From NCBI GenBank assembly GCA_030562195.1, contig CM060202.1, positions 28,816,317 to 28,880,316 of the forward strand: DNA of 64,000 nt. The letters are read 5' to 3'. Below are positions 1-11,807 of the stretch, piece after piece. Numbering within the stretch: the first letter of the stretch is position 1; every line of letters begins with the position of its first letter. Source of the stretch: Nipponacmea schrenckii (Eukaryota > Mollusca > Gastropoda > Lottiidae). Position numbers and translations under genes: made by a program. The notes beneath the pieces were generated by a model. That model searched no databases and had not been told where the DNA came from. It worked only from the letters and a program-made list of their open reading frames with translations.

Positions 1-2028
1 GACGTCATGTAATTACCAACACTCTAACTGACTGTACTAAAGATTAACGCTGTAACTGACTGTGCTATAGAACCAACACTCCAACCGACTGTGCTATAGA
101 ACCAATGCTCTAACCGACTGTGCTTTATAGAACCAACACTCTAACCGACTGTGCTATAGAACCAACACTCCAACCGACTGTGCTATATAACCAATGAAAT
201 AACACTCTCACTGACTGTGCTTTATAGAACCAACACTCTAACCTCCGTGATATAGAACAAACAGTCGGTTGACTGTGCTATATAGAACCAACACTCTAAC
301 CAACTGCGCTATATAGAACTAACACTCTAACCGACTGCGCTACAGAACCAACACTCTAACCGACTGTGCTATATAGAAATAACACTCTCACTGACTGTGC
401 TGTATAGAACCAACACTCTAACTGACTGTGCTTTATAGAACCAACACTCTAACTGACTGTGCTATAGAACCAACACTCTAACTGACTGTGCTTTATAGAA
501 CCAACACTCTAACTGACTGTGCTATAGAACCAACACTCTAACTGACTGTGCTATAGAACCAACACTCTAACTGACTGTGCTATAGAACCAACACTCTAAC
601 TGACTGTGCTATAGAACCAACACTCTAACCGACTGTGCTATAGAACCAACACTCTAACCGACTGTGCTATAGAACCAACACTCTAACCGACTGTGCTATA
701 TAGAAATAACACTCTCACTGACTGTGCTATAGAACCAACACTCTAACTGACTGTGCTGTATAGAACCAACACTCTAACCGACTGTGCTGTATAGAACCAA
801 CACTCTAACCGACTGTGCTATAGAACCAATGCTCTAACCGACTGTGCTTTATAGAACCATCACTCTAACCGACTGTGCTATATAGAAATAACACTCTCAC
901 TGACTGTGCTTTATAGAACCAACACTCTAACCTCCGTGATATAGAACAAACAGTCGGTTGACTGTGCTATATAGAACCAACACTCTAACCAACTGCGCTA
1001 TATAGAACTAACACTATGACCGACTGCGCTACAGAACCAACACTCTAACCGACTGTGCTATATAGAAATAACACTCTCACTGACTGTGCTGTATAGAACC
1101 AACACTCTAACCGACTGTGCTGTATAGAACCAACACTCTAACCGACTGTGCTGTATAGAACCAACACTCTAACTGACTGTGCTATAGAACCAAAACTCTA
1201 ACTGACTGTGCTATAGAACCAACACTCTAACTGACTGTGCTATAGAACCAACACTCTAACCGACTGTGCTATATAGAACCAACGCTCGAACTGACTGTGC
1301 TATAAAACCAACGCTCTAACTGACTGTGCTATAGAACCAACACTCTAACTGACTGTGCTGTATAGAACCAACACTCTAACCGACTGTGCTATATAGAACC
1401 AACACTCTAACCGACTGTGCTATAGAACCAACACTCTAACCGACTGTGCTATATAGAACCAACACTCTAGACGACTGTGCTGTAGAACCAACACTCTAAC
1501 CGACTGTGCTATATAGAACCAACGCTCGAACTGACTGTGCTATAAAACCAACGCTCTAACTGACTGTGCTATAGAACCAACACTCTAACTGACTGTGCTG
1601 TATAGAACCAACACTCTAACTGACTGTGCTATAGAACCAACACTCTAACCGACTGTGCTGTATAGAACTAACACTCTAACCGACTGTGCTGTATAGAACC
1701 AACACTCTAGACGACTGTGCTATAGAACAAACACTCTAACCGACTGTGCTGTATAGAACCAAGACTCTAGACGACTGTGCTATAGAACAAACACTCTAAC
1801 CGACTGTGCTATATAACCAACACTCTAACCGACTGTGCTATATAGAACCAACACTCTAGACGACTATGCTATAGAACCAACACTCTAACTATTGTGCTAT
1901 AGAACCAACACTCTAACCGACTGTGCTATATAGAACCAACACTCTAGACGACTATGCTATAGAACCAACACTCTAACTATTGTGCTAAAGAACCAACACT
2001 CTAACCGACTGTGCTATATAGAACCAAC
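1..2028. repeat. 29-31 bp minisatellite array (SINE-head-like unit)
   Basis: Tandem array of a unit reading approximately CCAACACTCTAACCGACTGT followed by GCTATAGAA or GCTATATAGAA, about 29-31 bp, with roughly 65-70 copies. Common variants are CTGACTG for CCGACTG and the insertion of TA. A higher-order block containing a divergent unit (AACAAACAGTCGGTTGACTG) occurs near 255 and again near 945, so segments of the array were duplicated. Read on the minus strand the unit is TAGCACAGTCGGTTAGAGTG followed by TTGG, which fits a tRNA D-arm/A-box. No gene is visible in the array. Confidence 0.97.
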
Positions 2029-2611
2029 GTTTATATCAGAAACGCATTATTTTCAAAGTAACTCTACGAATAAAAGATACCCGATCCAAGAGCACCTAAC
2101 ATGTGAAAACTCGAATGTAATATACTTAATTTCATGTAAAAAATGTCCCAAACAATATATCGGGGAAACAAAGAACAAATTACGCACTCGTTTTAATGCT
2201 CACAGATCAGATATTAAATTAAAAAAAGACAAGCCTGTTTCTAACCATTTCAATCTTGACGACCATTCACTTGACGATCTCACCCTAACCCCAATTGAGC
2301 GCATAGAAATCGACTTGCCCGAAGATGAAACTACCAAATTCCGTCAATCTAGAGAAGCCCATTGGATTGAGACATTGAATACAGCAAGACCCATAGGACT
2401 TAATATTCACCACAGTGTAGGCATAGCACCCTTTGTAGTTCCATTTAATACAACCAGTAATAAAGCAAGTAAGATAGTTCAAACCCATTATAAGAGTCTT
2501 CAAGAGAAATTTCCTCATGTCTATAAACAGAAAATGATAGTGGCATATTCAAAAAATCAGAACTTAAATGACAACCTTGTTCATAGCAAACTAAAAATAA
2601 TCTGTACTTAA
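2029..2611 (+). pseudogene. GIY-YIG endonuclease domain fragment of a Penelope-like element
   Basis: The open frame runs from an ATG inside the minisatellite (1982), but only the part from about 2029 is element-derived, so the first 15 residues are translated repeat. Seen: VIYLISCKKC, then YIGE (residues 59-62 of that frame), LRTRFNAHR, and downstream REAHWIETLN followed by PIGLN. This matches the CX2-3C-associated GIY-YIG endonuclease of Penelope-like elements, including the Arg/His and late Glu positions. In intact elements this nuclease nicks the target for primed reverse transcription. Without the reverse transcriptase the copy cannot be autonomous. The frame ends at TAA 2609-2611. Confidence 0.8.
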
Positions 2612-2624
2612 CAGGTACTATACT

Positions 2625-2643
2625 ACTCGCCCATCGGGCGAGT
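2625..2643. other. Perfect hairpin in the retroelement 3' region
   Basis: ACTCGCCC-ATC-GGGCGAGT forms an 8-bp perfect stem with a 3-nt loop, 14 bases after the endonuclease stop codon and followed by a T-rich run. It is probably a structural element of the retroelement 3' UTR (inference). Confidence 0.6.
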
Positions 2644-2778
2644 TATTTTATTTTTTCTAATTTCAGATCAGAAGAGAAGAAAATCATCCAACAGATCCAG
2701 ATCCCAATTTCTCAATAAGATATTTGTTCCACCCTAGGCCTGTACATTTGGGAGATTCAACCCCTCCCTTCCCCGAAA

Positions 2779-3045
2779 TCTAACTATTGTGCTATAGAAC
2801 CAACACTCTAACCGACTGTGCTATATAGAACCAACACTCTAGACGACTGTGCTATAGAACCAACACTCTAACCGACTGTGCTATATAGAACCAACGCTCG
2901 AACTGACTGTGCTATAAAACCAACGCTCTAACTGACTGTGCTATAGAACCAACACTCTAACTGACTGTGCTGTATAGAACCAACACTCTAACCGACTGTG
3001 CTATATAGACCAACACTCTAGACGACTGTGCTATATAGACCTGCG
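2779..3045. repeat. Continuation of the 29-31 bp minisatellite
   Basis: Same unit as in 1-2028, about nine copies including CTAGACGACTG variants, resuming directly after the retroelement. The last degenerate copy ends near 3045. Confidence 0.95.
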
Positions 3046-3175
3046 CCATCCACTATAATATCTTTATCTTCCAGTATTACAATTCTGTTCTCTTACCTAT
3101 TTATTTTAAGTCAAAAACAAATACAAATTGGTCTTGTAACATTTTGGTTGATTTGTATAGTCAGGTATAAATTGA

Positions 3176-3300
3176 CCAGGGACCTTATTCTTGAAAACTT
3201 GGATGAAAAATCTAGTTATAAATTTAATTTAAGTGTTCAACCAATCAGATCATTAGGTTACTAAAATCTCAGGTTAAATCTTTGAGAAAACGGCTCCTGG
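3176..3300. mobile_element. Small MITE (CCAGGGACC family), copy 1
   Basis: The ends are CCAGGGACCTTATTCTTGAA and TTTGAGAAAACGGCTCCTGG, which form an imperfect terminal inverted repeat. The interior contains CAACCAATCAGATCATTAGG. The same layout occurs at 11646-11807 and 38434-38586. It has no coding capacity. Confidence 0.65.
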
Positions 3301-4599
3301 TTGTATATCATAACCATTAGAGTATTGGCGGATGTCCTGCTTTTCTGCTACGTTCGAAGAAGTTCATGCTTACGCTTTTACAAACACATGAAACCAGTAC
3401 TTCTCTTTCTGCTATATAATTATTACGTTCGATTTTGTCAAGATTTGCAAGAGATTTTTGCAAAACGGAATTGTTTTGCTTGTAAATATACTTCTTATCT
3501 TTTAGATAATGTATTAGAGTCTTTAACTTGGTGACATTAAGAAGATTTCCGTGTTCAGCCTCGAGTTAAAAAGATTTAATAATGTTTCTAATTCCGTATT
3601 CACCAGCTTACAATCTGATACGTTAAACCGCCCCAAGGCCAGCTGAATATTGATAAATGATGAAGGAAACGCATATTGTATATTATTTATCTAACAGTAT
3701 AGAGAGATAGAGTGGTCTCAACGCTCGTCAGCCTCAGATACGTTGTTAACTGTCACTGTCAGTGGGGTTGACATATTTGCTATTATACTATTACACTATT
3801 ACAATGATGTGAAGATGTCATTTTCTCCTGCTAGAATCGTGCTAACCAGGTGGTGTACTGGTGAAGTCTTGGGTTCTCTTGTTACTTTTGTCTGCGTTCC
3901 GGGGTTCCAATATTGGTCACTCTCAGATACGTTGTTAACTGCCACTGTCAGTGGGGTTCGACTGTAACTATTACTGGCAATGGTGTTGACATATATATGA
4001 TTTTTGCGAAATCTTGTAGGAAAAACACGACATGTGAAGAAATACAGTTTATAAACGAATCAGAAAAAAATAACAGAAGGTCAATACATAGAGATAAGAA
4101 ATTTTGAAATTCAAATTTTTTTTTTGCTAATGTATGACCTTTAAAGCGGTAATATCCTCGTGCTTATTGCCAAGGGGGTCCTATGTTTTTCCTGTTAGGA
4201 TCGTGTTGACCAACTGGGTTCTCGTCAAGATACCTTGACAAACATCTTTAGAGCGTTATATGTGAGAAATAGTCGACAATTGCTACTTAAAACGTTTAAC
4301 GTCGCTGTCTAAAACACACTAATTAAGTATTCGAACTCACTGAACTTAAGTCGATTGTATTTTACGACAATAAGTTTATTTAAAAATTCTTCAATCTACT
4401 TGAATGTTAAATGAAGTGAAGAGATGGTAAATGGATTTGTCTGGTATCTTAAATACTGAACATTGTTTAAAACAGTTGACAATAAATCGCGGTTTAAGCT
4501 AATCGTGTATCGTGGTAAACACCATATACATGCAATATTTATATCGCCAAGTTCCTACTCACTGCATCAATATCCTAAATTTTTAACATTGTCTAATCT
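3301..4599. other. Intergenic, no gene seen
   Basis: Short open frames only, with no splice-consistent conserved protein. It contains the direct repeat pair described separately. Confidence 0.6.
3727..3960. repeat. Direct repeat pair
   Basis: CTCAGATACGTTGTTAACTG plus TCACTGTCAGTGGGGTT occurs at about 3733-3770 and again at about 3927-3958 with one or two changes. The spacing is 194 bp. Nothing else is recognisable in 3301-4600. Confidence 0.7.
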
Positions 4600-5060
4600 G
4601 ATAGTCACGATACAAGATATGCCAAGTCACAATACAAGATTTTCCAAGTCTCGATACAAAAGAGCCAAGTCTCGATACAAGATAGGCCAAGTCACGATAC
4701 AAAATAGGCCAAATCATGATACACGATTTTCCAAGTCTCGATACAAGATAGGCCAAGTCACGATACAAGATAGCCCAAGGCATACTACAAGATTTGCCAA
4801 GTCTCGATACAAGATAGGTCAAGTCTCGATACAAGATAGGCCAAGTCTCGATACAAGATAGATCAAGTCACGATACAAGATAGGCCAAGTCAAGATACAA
4901 GATTTGCCAAGTCAAGATACAAGATTTGCCAAGTCACAATACAAGATATGCCAAGTCAAGATACAAGAAATTAGTTTACAAGATATACCAAGTCATGAGA
5001 GAGATTAGCCAAATCACGATACATGAAAGGCCAAGTCACGACACTGTATATACCAAGTCA
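4600..5060. repeat. 22-bp minisatellite
   Basis: Unit approximately CCAAGTCTCGATACAAGATA plus GG, about 20 copies, decaying toward the 3' end (CCAAGTCAAGATACAAGATT and similar). The apparent open frames on both strands here are repeat translations. Confidence 0.93.
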
Positions 5061-5239
5061 AAAAACAGGATTATGCCAAGTTAAGAGATAAAATGAGCAA
5101 GACGAGATAAACCTAGCAAAGCCCCACAGTAACTTTATAATACAATCCTAATCGATCGACAAGATCAAGCATGTCGCTTACAGCTTTCAATTTTCCTTCA
5201 AATCTGCGAAATTAAAGAAAATATTTCCTTTTCATGACA

Positions 5240-5720
5240 TCATGAAATTAATTATTTTTTTCATTTCAAAAAAACATTCGACATATCCTTATTTTTTAGA
5301 AAATACTTCTCGTGATATTGATTTTTCTTTTTATTTCAAAATCTTTCGATATAACCTCAACCATGTATACGTGATATCAATTATATTTTTTTTTATTACA
5401 AAACCCTATTTCAATTTCGTCAAATTTGGTCAATGCGTTTGTTATATTAATTTTGTAACTGCTTGTATTCAAACTTGACATAACCTTAAATAGCTCGGCA
5501 AATGCTTCTTTGATATTAATTATTGTTTAAGTTAAAAATTACTTGATATAACCTTAATTTCGGCCAATGTTTTTGTTATATCAATTATTGTTTATGTTCA
5601 AAATCATTCGACAAAACTTTAATTTCGGCCAATGCGTTTGTGATCAAAACAATTCGAAATTACCTGATATATTGTTTCCGCCCATGCTTTCGTTATATTA
5701 TTGTCATTTTTGTCCCCACA
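5240..5720. repeat. Degenerate AT-rich tandem repeat, about 75 bp period
   Basis: Recurring blocks of the form GATATTAATTATTGTTTAAG, then TTGATATAACCTTAATTTCG and GCCAATGCTTTTGTTATATT, repeated about six times with heavy divergence. It appears to be an old, decaying satellite. Confidence 0.6.
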
Positions 5721-6064
5721 AGCTATCTGAGTACACGGCATAATTACTAGTGTCATATACAATATGAAATGCGAGCTGTTTCAACAAAGATTGATTAATT
5801 GTCGTATAACTAGGATATTATTTCCTATGAATTAATAATGATACCACTAGCTCTGCCATTCTATTTCTAAAATCTAATCTATTTCTCTAATAAAACTCAA
5901 TGATTTTATAAAAATTGGATAAGTCGACTACATGATCACATGTTTATTGCTAATGATTGTTCGGTTAGCAGCTATAACAGACCAGTTAGTGACTTGCAGC
6001 GTTTTGTTTTTTTGTAATTAAGAATACATCAATGAAACATCTGATTTCTAACAACATAACGAGT

Positions 6065-6656
6065 TGCCTAACAACGTCCAAACCCAAAAATAAAAGTCTC
6101 AAGTCATAAGTCAATAACGTCAAAACCCAAGTAAAAAGTCAATAACGTCAAAACCCGCGTAAAAGCCAATAACGTCAAAACCCGCGTAAAAGCCAATAAC
6201 GTCAAAACCCAAAGTAAAAAATCAATAACGTCAAAACCCAAAGTAAAAAGTCAATAACGTCAAAACCCGCGTAAAAGCCAATAACGTCAAAACCCAAAGT
6301 AAAAAATCAATAACGTCAAAACCCAAGTAAAAAGTCAATAACGTCAAAACCCGCGTAAAAGCCAATAACGTCAAAACCCAAAGTAAAAAGCCAATAACGT
6401 CAAAACCCGCGTAAAAGCCAATAACGTCAAAACCCAAAGTAAAAAGTCAATAACGTCAAAACCCAAGGTAAAAAGTCAATAACGTCAAAACCCAAAGTAA
6501 AAAGTCAATAACGTCAAAACCCAAAGTAAAATCCCCAAAGCAAAATCCAAAAATGTCAAATCCCAAAGTAAAATACCAAAAATGTCAAAACCCAAAGTAA
6601 AATACCAACAATGTCAAAACCCTTCAACATCAAAACCCAAAGTTAAGCCAATAACG
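6065..6656. repeat. 27-29 bp minisatellite
   Basis: Unit AATAACGTCAAAACCCAAAG plus TAAAAAGTC (29 bp), or AATAACGTCAAAACCCGCGT plus AAAAGCC (27 bp), about 20 copies. Remnants resume at 7137-7205 after an inserted MITE. Confidence 0.93.
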
Positions 6657-6660
6657 TTAA

Positions 6661-7132
6661 AGGGGCACAGGCTTGATTTGTTTCGGACAATCATCCGACA
6701 GCCTCAAACACATGAAATCTTTTGTTTAGCTAATCAGACATAGTCTACAGAGCTTACCTTTGAAATTTGAGCCTTCAAATCCATGGGTATACTTATTTAT
6801 CCGTGTTTGAAAATCATAATGTCTTAAGATATTATGAACGTCCCGCCATATTGGAAATTCAAGGAGTTATAAATAGACTACTGCGCAGGCCCACACTGAT
6901 AAAACAAAAAGAAAGTACATGTAATAATAATTGTAGATTTTGTCAACAGGACACACAATTTTCAGACTGACTGAAGACCAGCCGCGTACAGCACGGAAAA
7001 AAAATAAAAAGTGAAATTTTTGAGGTATATTTCAAGGTATTTTGCGATTTTCTTAGAGCTTGAGTATTTCTGAGGACTGTTTAAATGTAACAAAGGCCCA
7101 AAACGACCACTAAAAATCAAGATTGTGCCCCT
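6661..7132 (+). mobile_element. TTAA MITE, family M1 copy 1
   Basis: 472-bp element with terminal inverted repeats beginning AGGGGCACAGGCTTGATTTG and ending TCAAGATTGTGCCCCT, flanked by TTAA at 6657-6660 and 7133-7136. It sits inside the 27-29 bp minisatellite, which resumes afterwards. A second copy lies inverted at 45223-45691. The TTAA target and TIR architecture are typical of piggyBac-type non-autonomous elements. It has no transposase, and the open frames inside are incidental. Confidence 0.9.
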
Positions 7133-7136
7133 TTAA

Positions 7137-7205
7137 AACTAAAGTAAAATCCCGAGAGCAAAGCCCAACAATGTCAAAAGCCAACCGCATCAAAACCCAA
7201 TGTCA
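7137..7205. repeat. Remnant of the 27-29 bp minisatellite
   Basis: Contains AAAGCCCAACAATGTCAAAA and CATCAAAACCCAATGTCAAA, degenerate units continuing the array interrupted by the MITE. Confidence 0.75.
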
Positions 7206-8465
7206 AAGCTCCTAAGAACACTTTGTTTTTCAACGTTACATATCACCATAACGCTACAGCCATGGCAAAGATGATGGTAATTTTCTGTCGCGTTTAAACT
7301 GACATATATATAAATTATTTGTCTGGTTAATTACCTCCTCTTCCACGACCCATTTCCCCGAGACATTGGTTAAAGAAGTTCATTATAAACACGATTTCAA
7401 ACATGTTTTAACCATTGGTATGGATAAAATAGGACTGGTTGACAATTACCTATGGCATGGCCTATATCTGGGTAACACTCTCTAGAATTACAGGAACCCA
7501 GGCGATGGTCTGAAAACAACTGACTGACATGCCGACATTAAAAGAAGCGAATTTGGAATAGACCACCACTGTGTGCTTTAGCATTGTTTTTAAGAATGAA
7601 TTGAAGAATACATCGCGCTGTTCCTTCGGTGGTCATTCGGTGGTCCCTACTCTTTCTCTCTACCAAATACGTCCTAGAAACACCACAGGTTGTTAAGGTA
7701 AAGATTCTTTGAAATTAAAAAGGGGTACTTAGCTATACGTTGAGGTTGTTAAGTTAAAGAGATATTTCTCAATGGTTTGAAATTGAAATAGAGTAGGACA
7801 TTCCATTATTCGGTAAGATTGTCTTTTGTTGATAACTTCATCTCTTTACCGTATATGTAACCAAAACTGTGGGATCAGTTAGACTTGTCTTAAAGTGTCG
7901 GATTTGCTCTTTTTTTCCACCGTATTGATCCAACGACTGAGACTGGACGAGATTGGCCTGGAGGTCATTTTCTAGTCATTACCTCCATGGTCATTAAGAT
8001 CTAAAACGCTTGTCTGGTTCGGAACTGGCATCAGATTTAACCTGTAAGCAAATCATGGTGATACTGTGGCCAACTTGGCAGAAACTCCAACGGCTAAGTC
8101 TACTAAGCTGATTAACTCTGACTTTAGTTAAATACGACTGCTGTATGTGATTTTTAGATTAAAAAGTATAACTTTATAAAATTAAATACATGAACATTTA
8201 GGCTTAAATACAGGGAGGCGAAAGTTTTGTGTTTTGGGAATAGCAGTTCTAAGTATGGATTAGTGAGTAACACCAATTTGAAGTAGATGCTTACGACACC
8301 AGCAGAAGCTTCATTCACTAAAATGGATTGCAGAAGTCAGACCCTGTCAAACTTAGAGGAACTCGTCCATTTGAGTGGTTAGTCGACGGCGCCTATCAAG
8401 GCCTTCTTCCGGTAGGCCTCGATATAGAAATATGTAGAAATTTTGTATAGCGTTACAACACTAAT
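7206..8465. other. Intergenic, no gene seen
   Basis: No long or conserved frame and no tandem repeat. Nothing recognised. Confidence 0.6.
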
Positions 8466-8575
8466 AATCAGCTGGGTGGACTGAAGTTGTGAGTGAAGAT
8501 CACTTATTCAAGGTCATCGAGCTTCCACACCTTGATCGAGATTAGAACTCACGTCCGACATTTTCAACGTATCCA
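8466..8575 (-). mobile_element. tRNA-derived SINE, family S2, head-side fragment
   Basis: On the minus strand it contains GAGTTCTAATCTC, which approximates the Pol III B-box, then GATGACCTTGAATAAGTGAT and CTTCACTCACAACTTCAGTC with CCACCCAGCTG. The same body follows a tRNA-like head at 45845-46041 (-), and the 3' part recurs at 14520 (+) and 49290 (+). Confidence 0.6.
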
Positions 8576-9977
8576 AGAAAATGACGTCATGACGTAAAGA
8601 AGTAACGCTCTATCTATCGGCGATATCTTAGTTATGAATTCGGGTGATCGAGGTATCGAGGGAATAGTCGCACGTCCTTCAAGAAGAACAACAAGACTGT
8701 CTCTCGCTATCAAATATTAACCATTAATCAAACCAGCTTAACATAGACAGGACCCGATAAATATCAGACCAGTTGGTGTAGAGAGATAATGGTCTGGTTA
8801 TTGATAGTGAGGAATCGTAAGGTCAAAGGTTAAATATACTAGACCTTCAGAGGTCAAAGGTCAATGGAATCGATCCAGACCAGTCTGAAAATAATTAACT
8901 AGAAACAAAGAAACTGGTGAAGTGATAAATTTAATTGAGTCATGCAAGTTTATTGCGTCTGATTAATAAACAATAAAAAATATTTTATTTCCATTGTTTG
9001 GTTTCAGAGAGTACTGGATCAAAGACACCGAGAAACTGCTTCGTTTTTTAGCAAACAGTAAAATCGTAGGGTCGTATGAAGAATATATTTAGTCGTTTTT
9101 AAAAGACATTTGAAGATCCTATTTTAAATCATTCCTACGTTCTATCTGGCATCTGTTATTGTTTTTGTAATTCCTGATAATTTCATATTTGAAAATAATT
9201 ATTGCCTCTTCGATGATTCAAAAAAAAAACGTTACAAAATTATTTCAACACTCATTTAAAATATATAGATCCATTTTATTAATCAGCAAGTTAATCCCAC
9301 GCTCGATGTATTATTTTAATGATTCAGTCATTGAGTCACAATTCTTGTTTCGAAATTGGGACCCCCTTTTTATCACGCCAACTTCTCCTTCTTTATGCAA
9401 CTGACAATTTCTCATTCTTCCAATACTTTTCAGAACACAAGCTTTGACCATACTAATGGAATATCCACCATTTGAACTTAAATGGGTTTTATAAATAAAA
9501 CAATATCGTAAATTATACATGAAAATATTTCTAAAAACAAATATGATATTAACTTCCATGTATCTACTTAATCAAACTGAATTTGTTTTAAAAGGGTTGA
9601 TTAAAGATGGAGCGTACTGAATGTTTATTAATCAGTTGGTTTAATTTGGCTTTATAATGGTCAGACATTATCGGTTGAAACCTTCAGAATAAGTAAGAGA
9701 TATATTTCTCTACAATATCGCGGTTTTTCTACTGCCTTCTGGGGTCCATTATTCAGTTTGTCACGTGATCAATTGCATTCACACACCAATAATACTAGTG
9801 AGAACAACGATTAATAATTAAATAGCAGACTCTCTGACGAGGTGCCAAGTTGACAAACTAAAATACCAGATATATATTGTTAGCTGTTAGGACCCTCTGA
9901 AGAGTATTGTACAATGACAAACTTAACAACTCAAATATTGTTACCTATATGAACTAAATCTAAATTCGCAGAAACCG
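8576..9977. other. Intergenic, no gene seen
   Basis: AT-rich, with short spurious frames only. The palindrome TGACGTCATGACGTA near 8582 is the only striking word. Confidence 0.55.
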
Positions 9978-10125
9978 AGAACCCGTGTGCTACAGGCAGT
10001 TGGAAATCGCGAAAAGAGTTAGGCCAATGCCGCTATCCTGGCAAAAATTTCCTCATTGCACCCTGCATGGCGTCTTCATTAGCCCATTTAGTGCAGAAGA
10101 GTAAGACGTAAAATTCCTATTAAAT
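9978..10125 (+). mobile_element. SINE family S1, 3' part
   Basis: Carries the recurrent S1 blocks: CCGTGTGCTACAGG, CAGTTGGAAATCGCG, AATGCCGCTATCCTGGCAAA, TTAGCCCATTTAGTGCAGAA and the tail AGTAAGACGTAAAATTCC. Other copies are at 16430, 20655, 21165 (-), 30495, 50985 (-) and 59460 (-). Confidence 0.75.
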
Positions 10126-10659
10126 TCATTTGATTACATTTTAGATGTTGTCAAAAGATTGAATATCCTTAAACATACAGAAGCAACTGTCAAGCTACCT
10201 AGAAATATTCGTGGGGGGAGGGGATTGGTAAATTTTACATCTCACTTGGGGTATTGTTACCTTTCGGTTTATAACTGAAGTCACATGACAGGTGCGACAA
10301 TTGCTCTAGAGTACCAAGGTATTCGACTCTTATACAATATTTAATAAACGTCGAGTGCATCCTACAACAAGCGCTGAACGAAATCTTAAACTCGTGACCA
10401 AGCAATGAACGAAGTCTTATTGATATATATAAACAAAGTAAACTCAGCCAAGTATTGAAAGGACCGTATCATGTCTGTTCAGATGCGACATTCATTCTCA
10501 AAGGAATCGTTCCAACTCAGTGGGTCTGACTGATAAAAAAACCTTAAGTGGATACACAATACTCGTAGCTCTTTAACAATAATAAATATCACTGATGATA
10601 GATCTGTCTCCACTGGCTTCAATAAACATCAAACCATACTATCCGCCATCTTTCCTTAT
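10126..10659. other. Intergenic, no gene seen
   Basis: No conserved frame and no structured repeat noted. Confidence 0.55.
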
Positions 10660-11265
10660 TTCTAGGACAGTAACCATAGAATGGGAACCTTATTTCTTAA
10701 ACAGTACCATGGAATGGGAACCTTATTTCTAAAACAGTACCATGGAATGGGAACCTTATTTCTAAAACAGTAACCATGGAATTGGAAGCTTATTTCTAAG
10801 ACAGTAACCATGGAATGGGAACCTTATTTCTAAGACAGTAACCATGGAATGGGAACCTTATTTCTAGGACAGTAACCATGGAATGGGAACCTTATTTCTA
10901 GGACAGTAACCATGGAATGGAAAACTTATTAAATGTTATTGATAATAACTTAGTAACTTACTGTCCTCCATCTTTCCTTATTTCTAAAACAGTAACTATG
11001 GAATGGGAACCTTATTTCGAAGACAGTAACCATGGAATGGGAACCTTATTTCTAGGACAGTAACCATGGAATGGGAACCTTATTTCTAGGACAGTAACCA
11101 TGGAATGGAAAACTTATTAAATGTTATTGATAATAACTTAGTAACTTACTGTCCTCCATCTTTCCTTATTTCTAAAACAGTAACTATGGAATGGGAACCT
11201 TATTTCGAAGACAGTTACCATGGAATGGGAACCTTATTTCTAAGACAGTAACCATGGAATGGGTT
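10660..11265. repeat. 34-bp minisatellite with duplicated higher-order block
   Basis: Unit ACAGTAACCATGGAATGGGA plus ACCTTATTTCTAAG (about 34 bp). A longer module (TTAAATGTTATTGATAATAA through TCCTCCATCTTTCCTTATTT) appears at about 10927-10985 and again at about 11115-11170. This shows block duplication of about 190 bp within the array. Every unit contains an NcoI-like CCATGG palindrome. Confidence 0.93.
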
Positions 11266-11645
11266 ATTAAGCGTTACAGAATAATTTATGTAGACAGTAA
11301 CAAGAACCTGTAACCAGTTTTGTTGACATTCCGATTTGATACAAGGCACAATATATTTCTTTCTTTCAGGAAATTCATTCTGTCCATCGTGCGAAATGAA
11401 ATGACAATTTCCAGTCAGTCTTACTTTATTGAACCAAGTTGGGTGTCGAGTCATTTGTTACAGAAGACAGAAACCATTTGACTGACTGATTAGTAATCCT
11501 TATGACAAAATAAAGACACCACATTAGCAATCTAACAAAATTAAAACGGCCAAATATGACAGACCATTGGTCTGCTGTTGTTCAGTAAAATGGACTTTTG
11601 CTGACTCTAACGTTGATGTGAGGTGTGCTTTCGGAATTTGACAGA
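11266..11645. other. Intergenic, no gene seen
   Basis: No conserved frame. GCTGACTCTAACGTTGATGT near 11599 recurs as GCTGGCTCTAACGTTGGTGT near 11852, so the flanks of the next MITE are a diverged duplication. Confidence 0.5.
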
Positions 11646-11807
11646 CCAGGGACCTGTTACACAAAATTTTAACATACAGATACAATCAAAATTTTAGGAA
11701 TACAGTAACCTGATTGGTTAATAAAAACTCAATTTTAGTAATTGACCAATCTGACCATTCGAACAATTAAATCATCTTAAGTTAAGTTTTTGTGAAACAG
11801 GCTCCAG
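11646..11807. mobile_element. Small MITE (CCAGGGACC family), copy 2
   Basis: Ends CCAGGGACCTGTTACACAAA and TTTTTGTGAAACAGGCTCCA(G). The interior contains TAATTGACCAATCTGACCAT and ATCATCTTAAGTTAAG, the same as copy 3 at 38434-38586. Confidence 0.7.

Larger units (their letters stand above)
2029..2778 (+). mobile_element. Penelope-like retroelement, 5'-truncated, inserted in the minisatellite
   Basis: The minisatellite is interrupted cleanly at about 2028 (after GAACCAAC) and resumes at about 2779 (TCTAACTATTGTGC), with only a few bases of the unit lost. The insert encodes the C-terminal GIY-YIG endonuclease region of a Penelope-like element, then a short 3' region with a perfect hairpin. The reverse transcriptase region is absent, as expected for 5' truncation during target-primed insertion. 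The last 3' stretch is C-rich (CCCCTCCCTTCCCCGAAA). No obvious target-site duplication can be defined because the flanks are themselves repetitive. Confidence 0.8.

Noticed and set aside
2285..2518. Minus-strand frame within the Penelope-like fragment
   Set aside because: It is antisense to the clear GIY-YIG coding region and has no domain.
1..3045. CRISPR-like array of direct repeats
   Set aside because: There are no unique spacers; units are contiguous, and the context is a eukaryotic genome.
6767..6970. 67-codon frame, and its counterpart at 45235-45495, as a transposon protein
   Set aside because: Both lie inside the M1 MITE; the two copies do not preserve a common frame.
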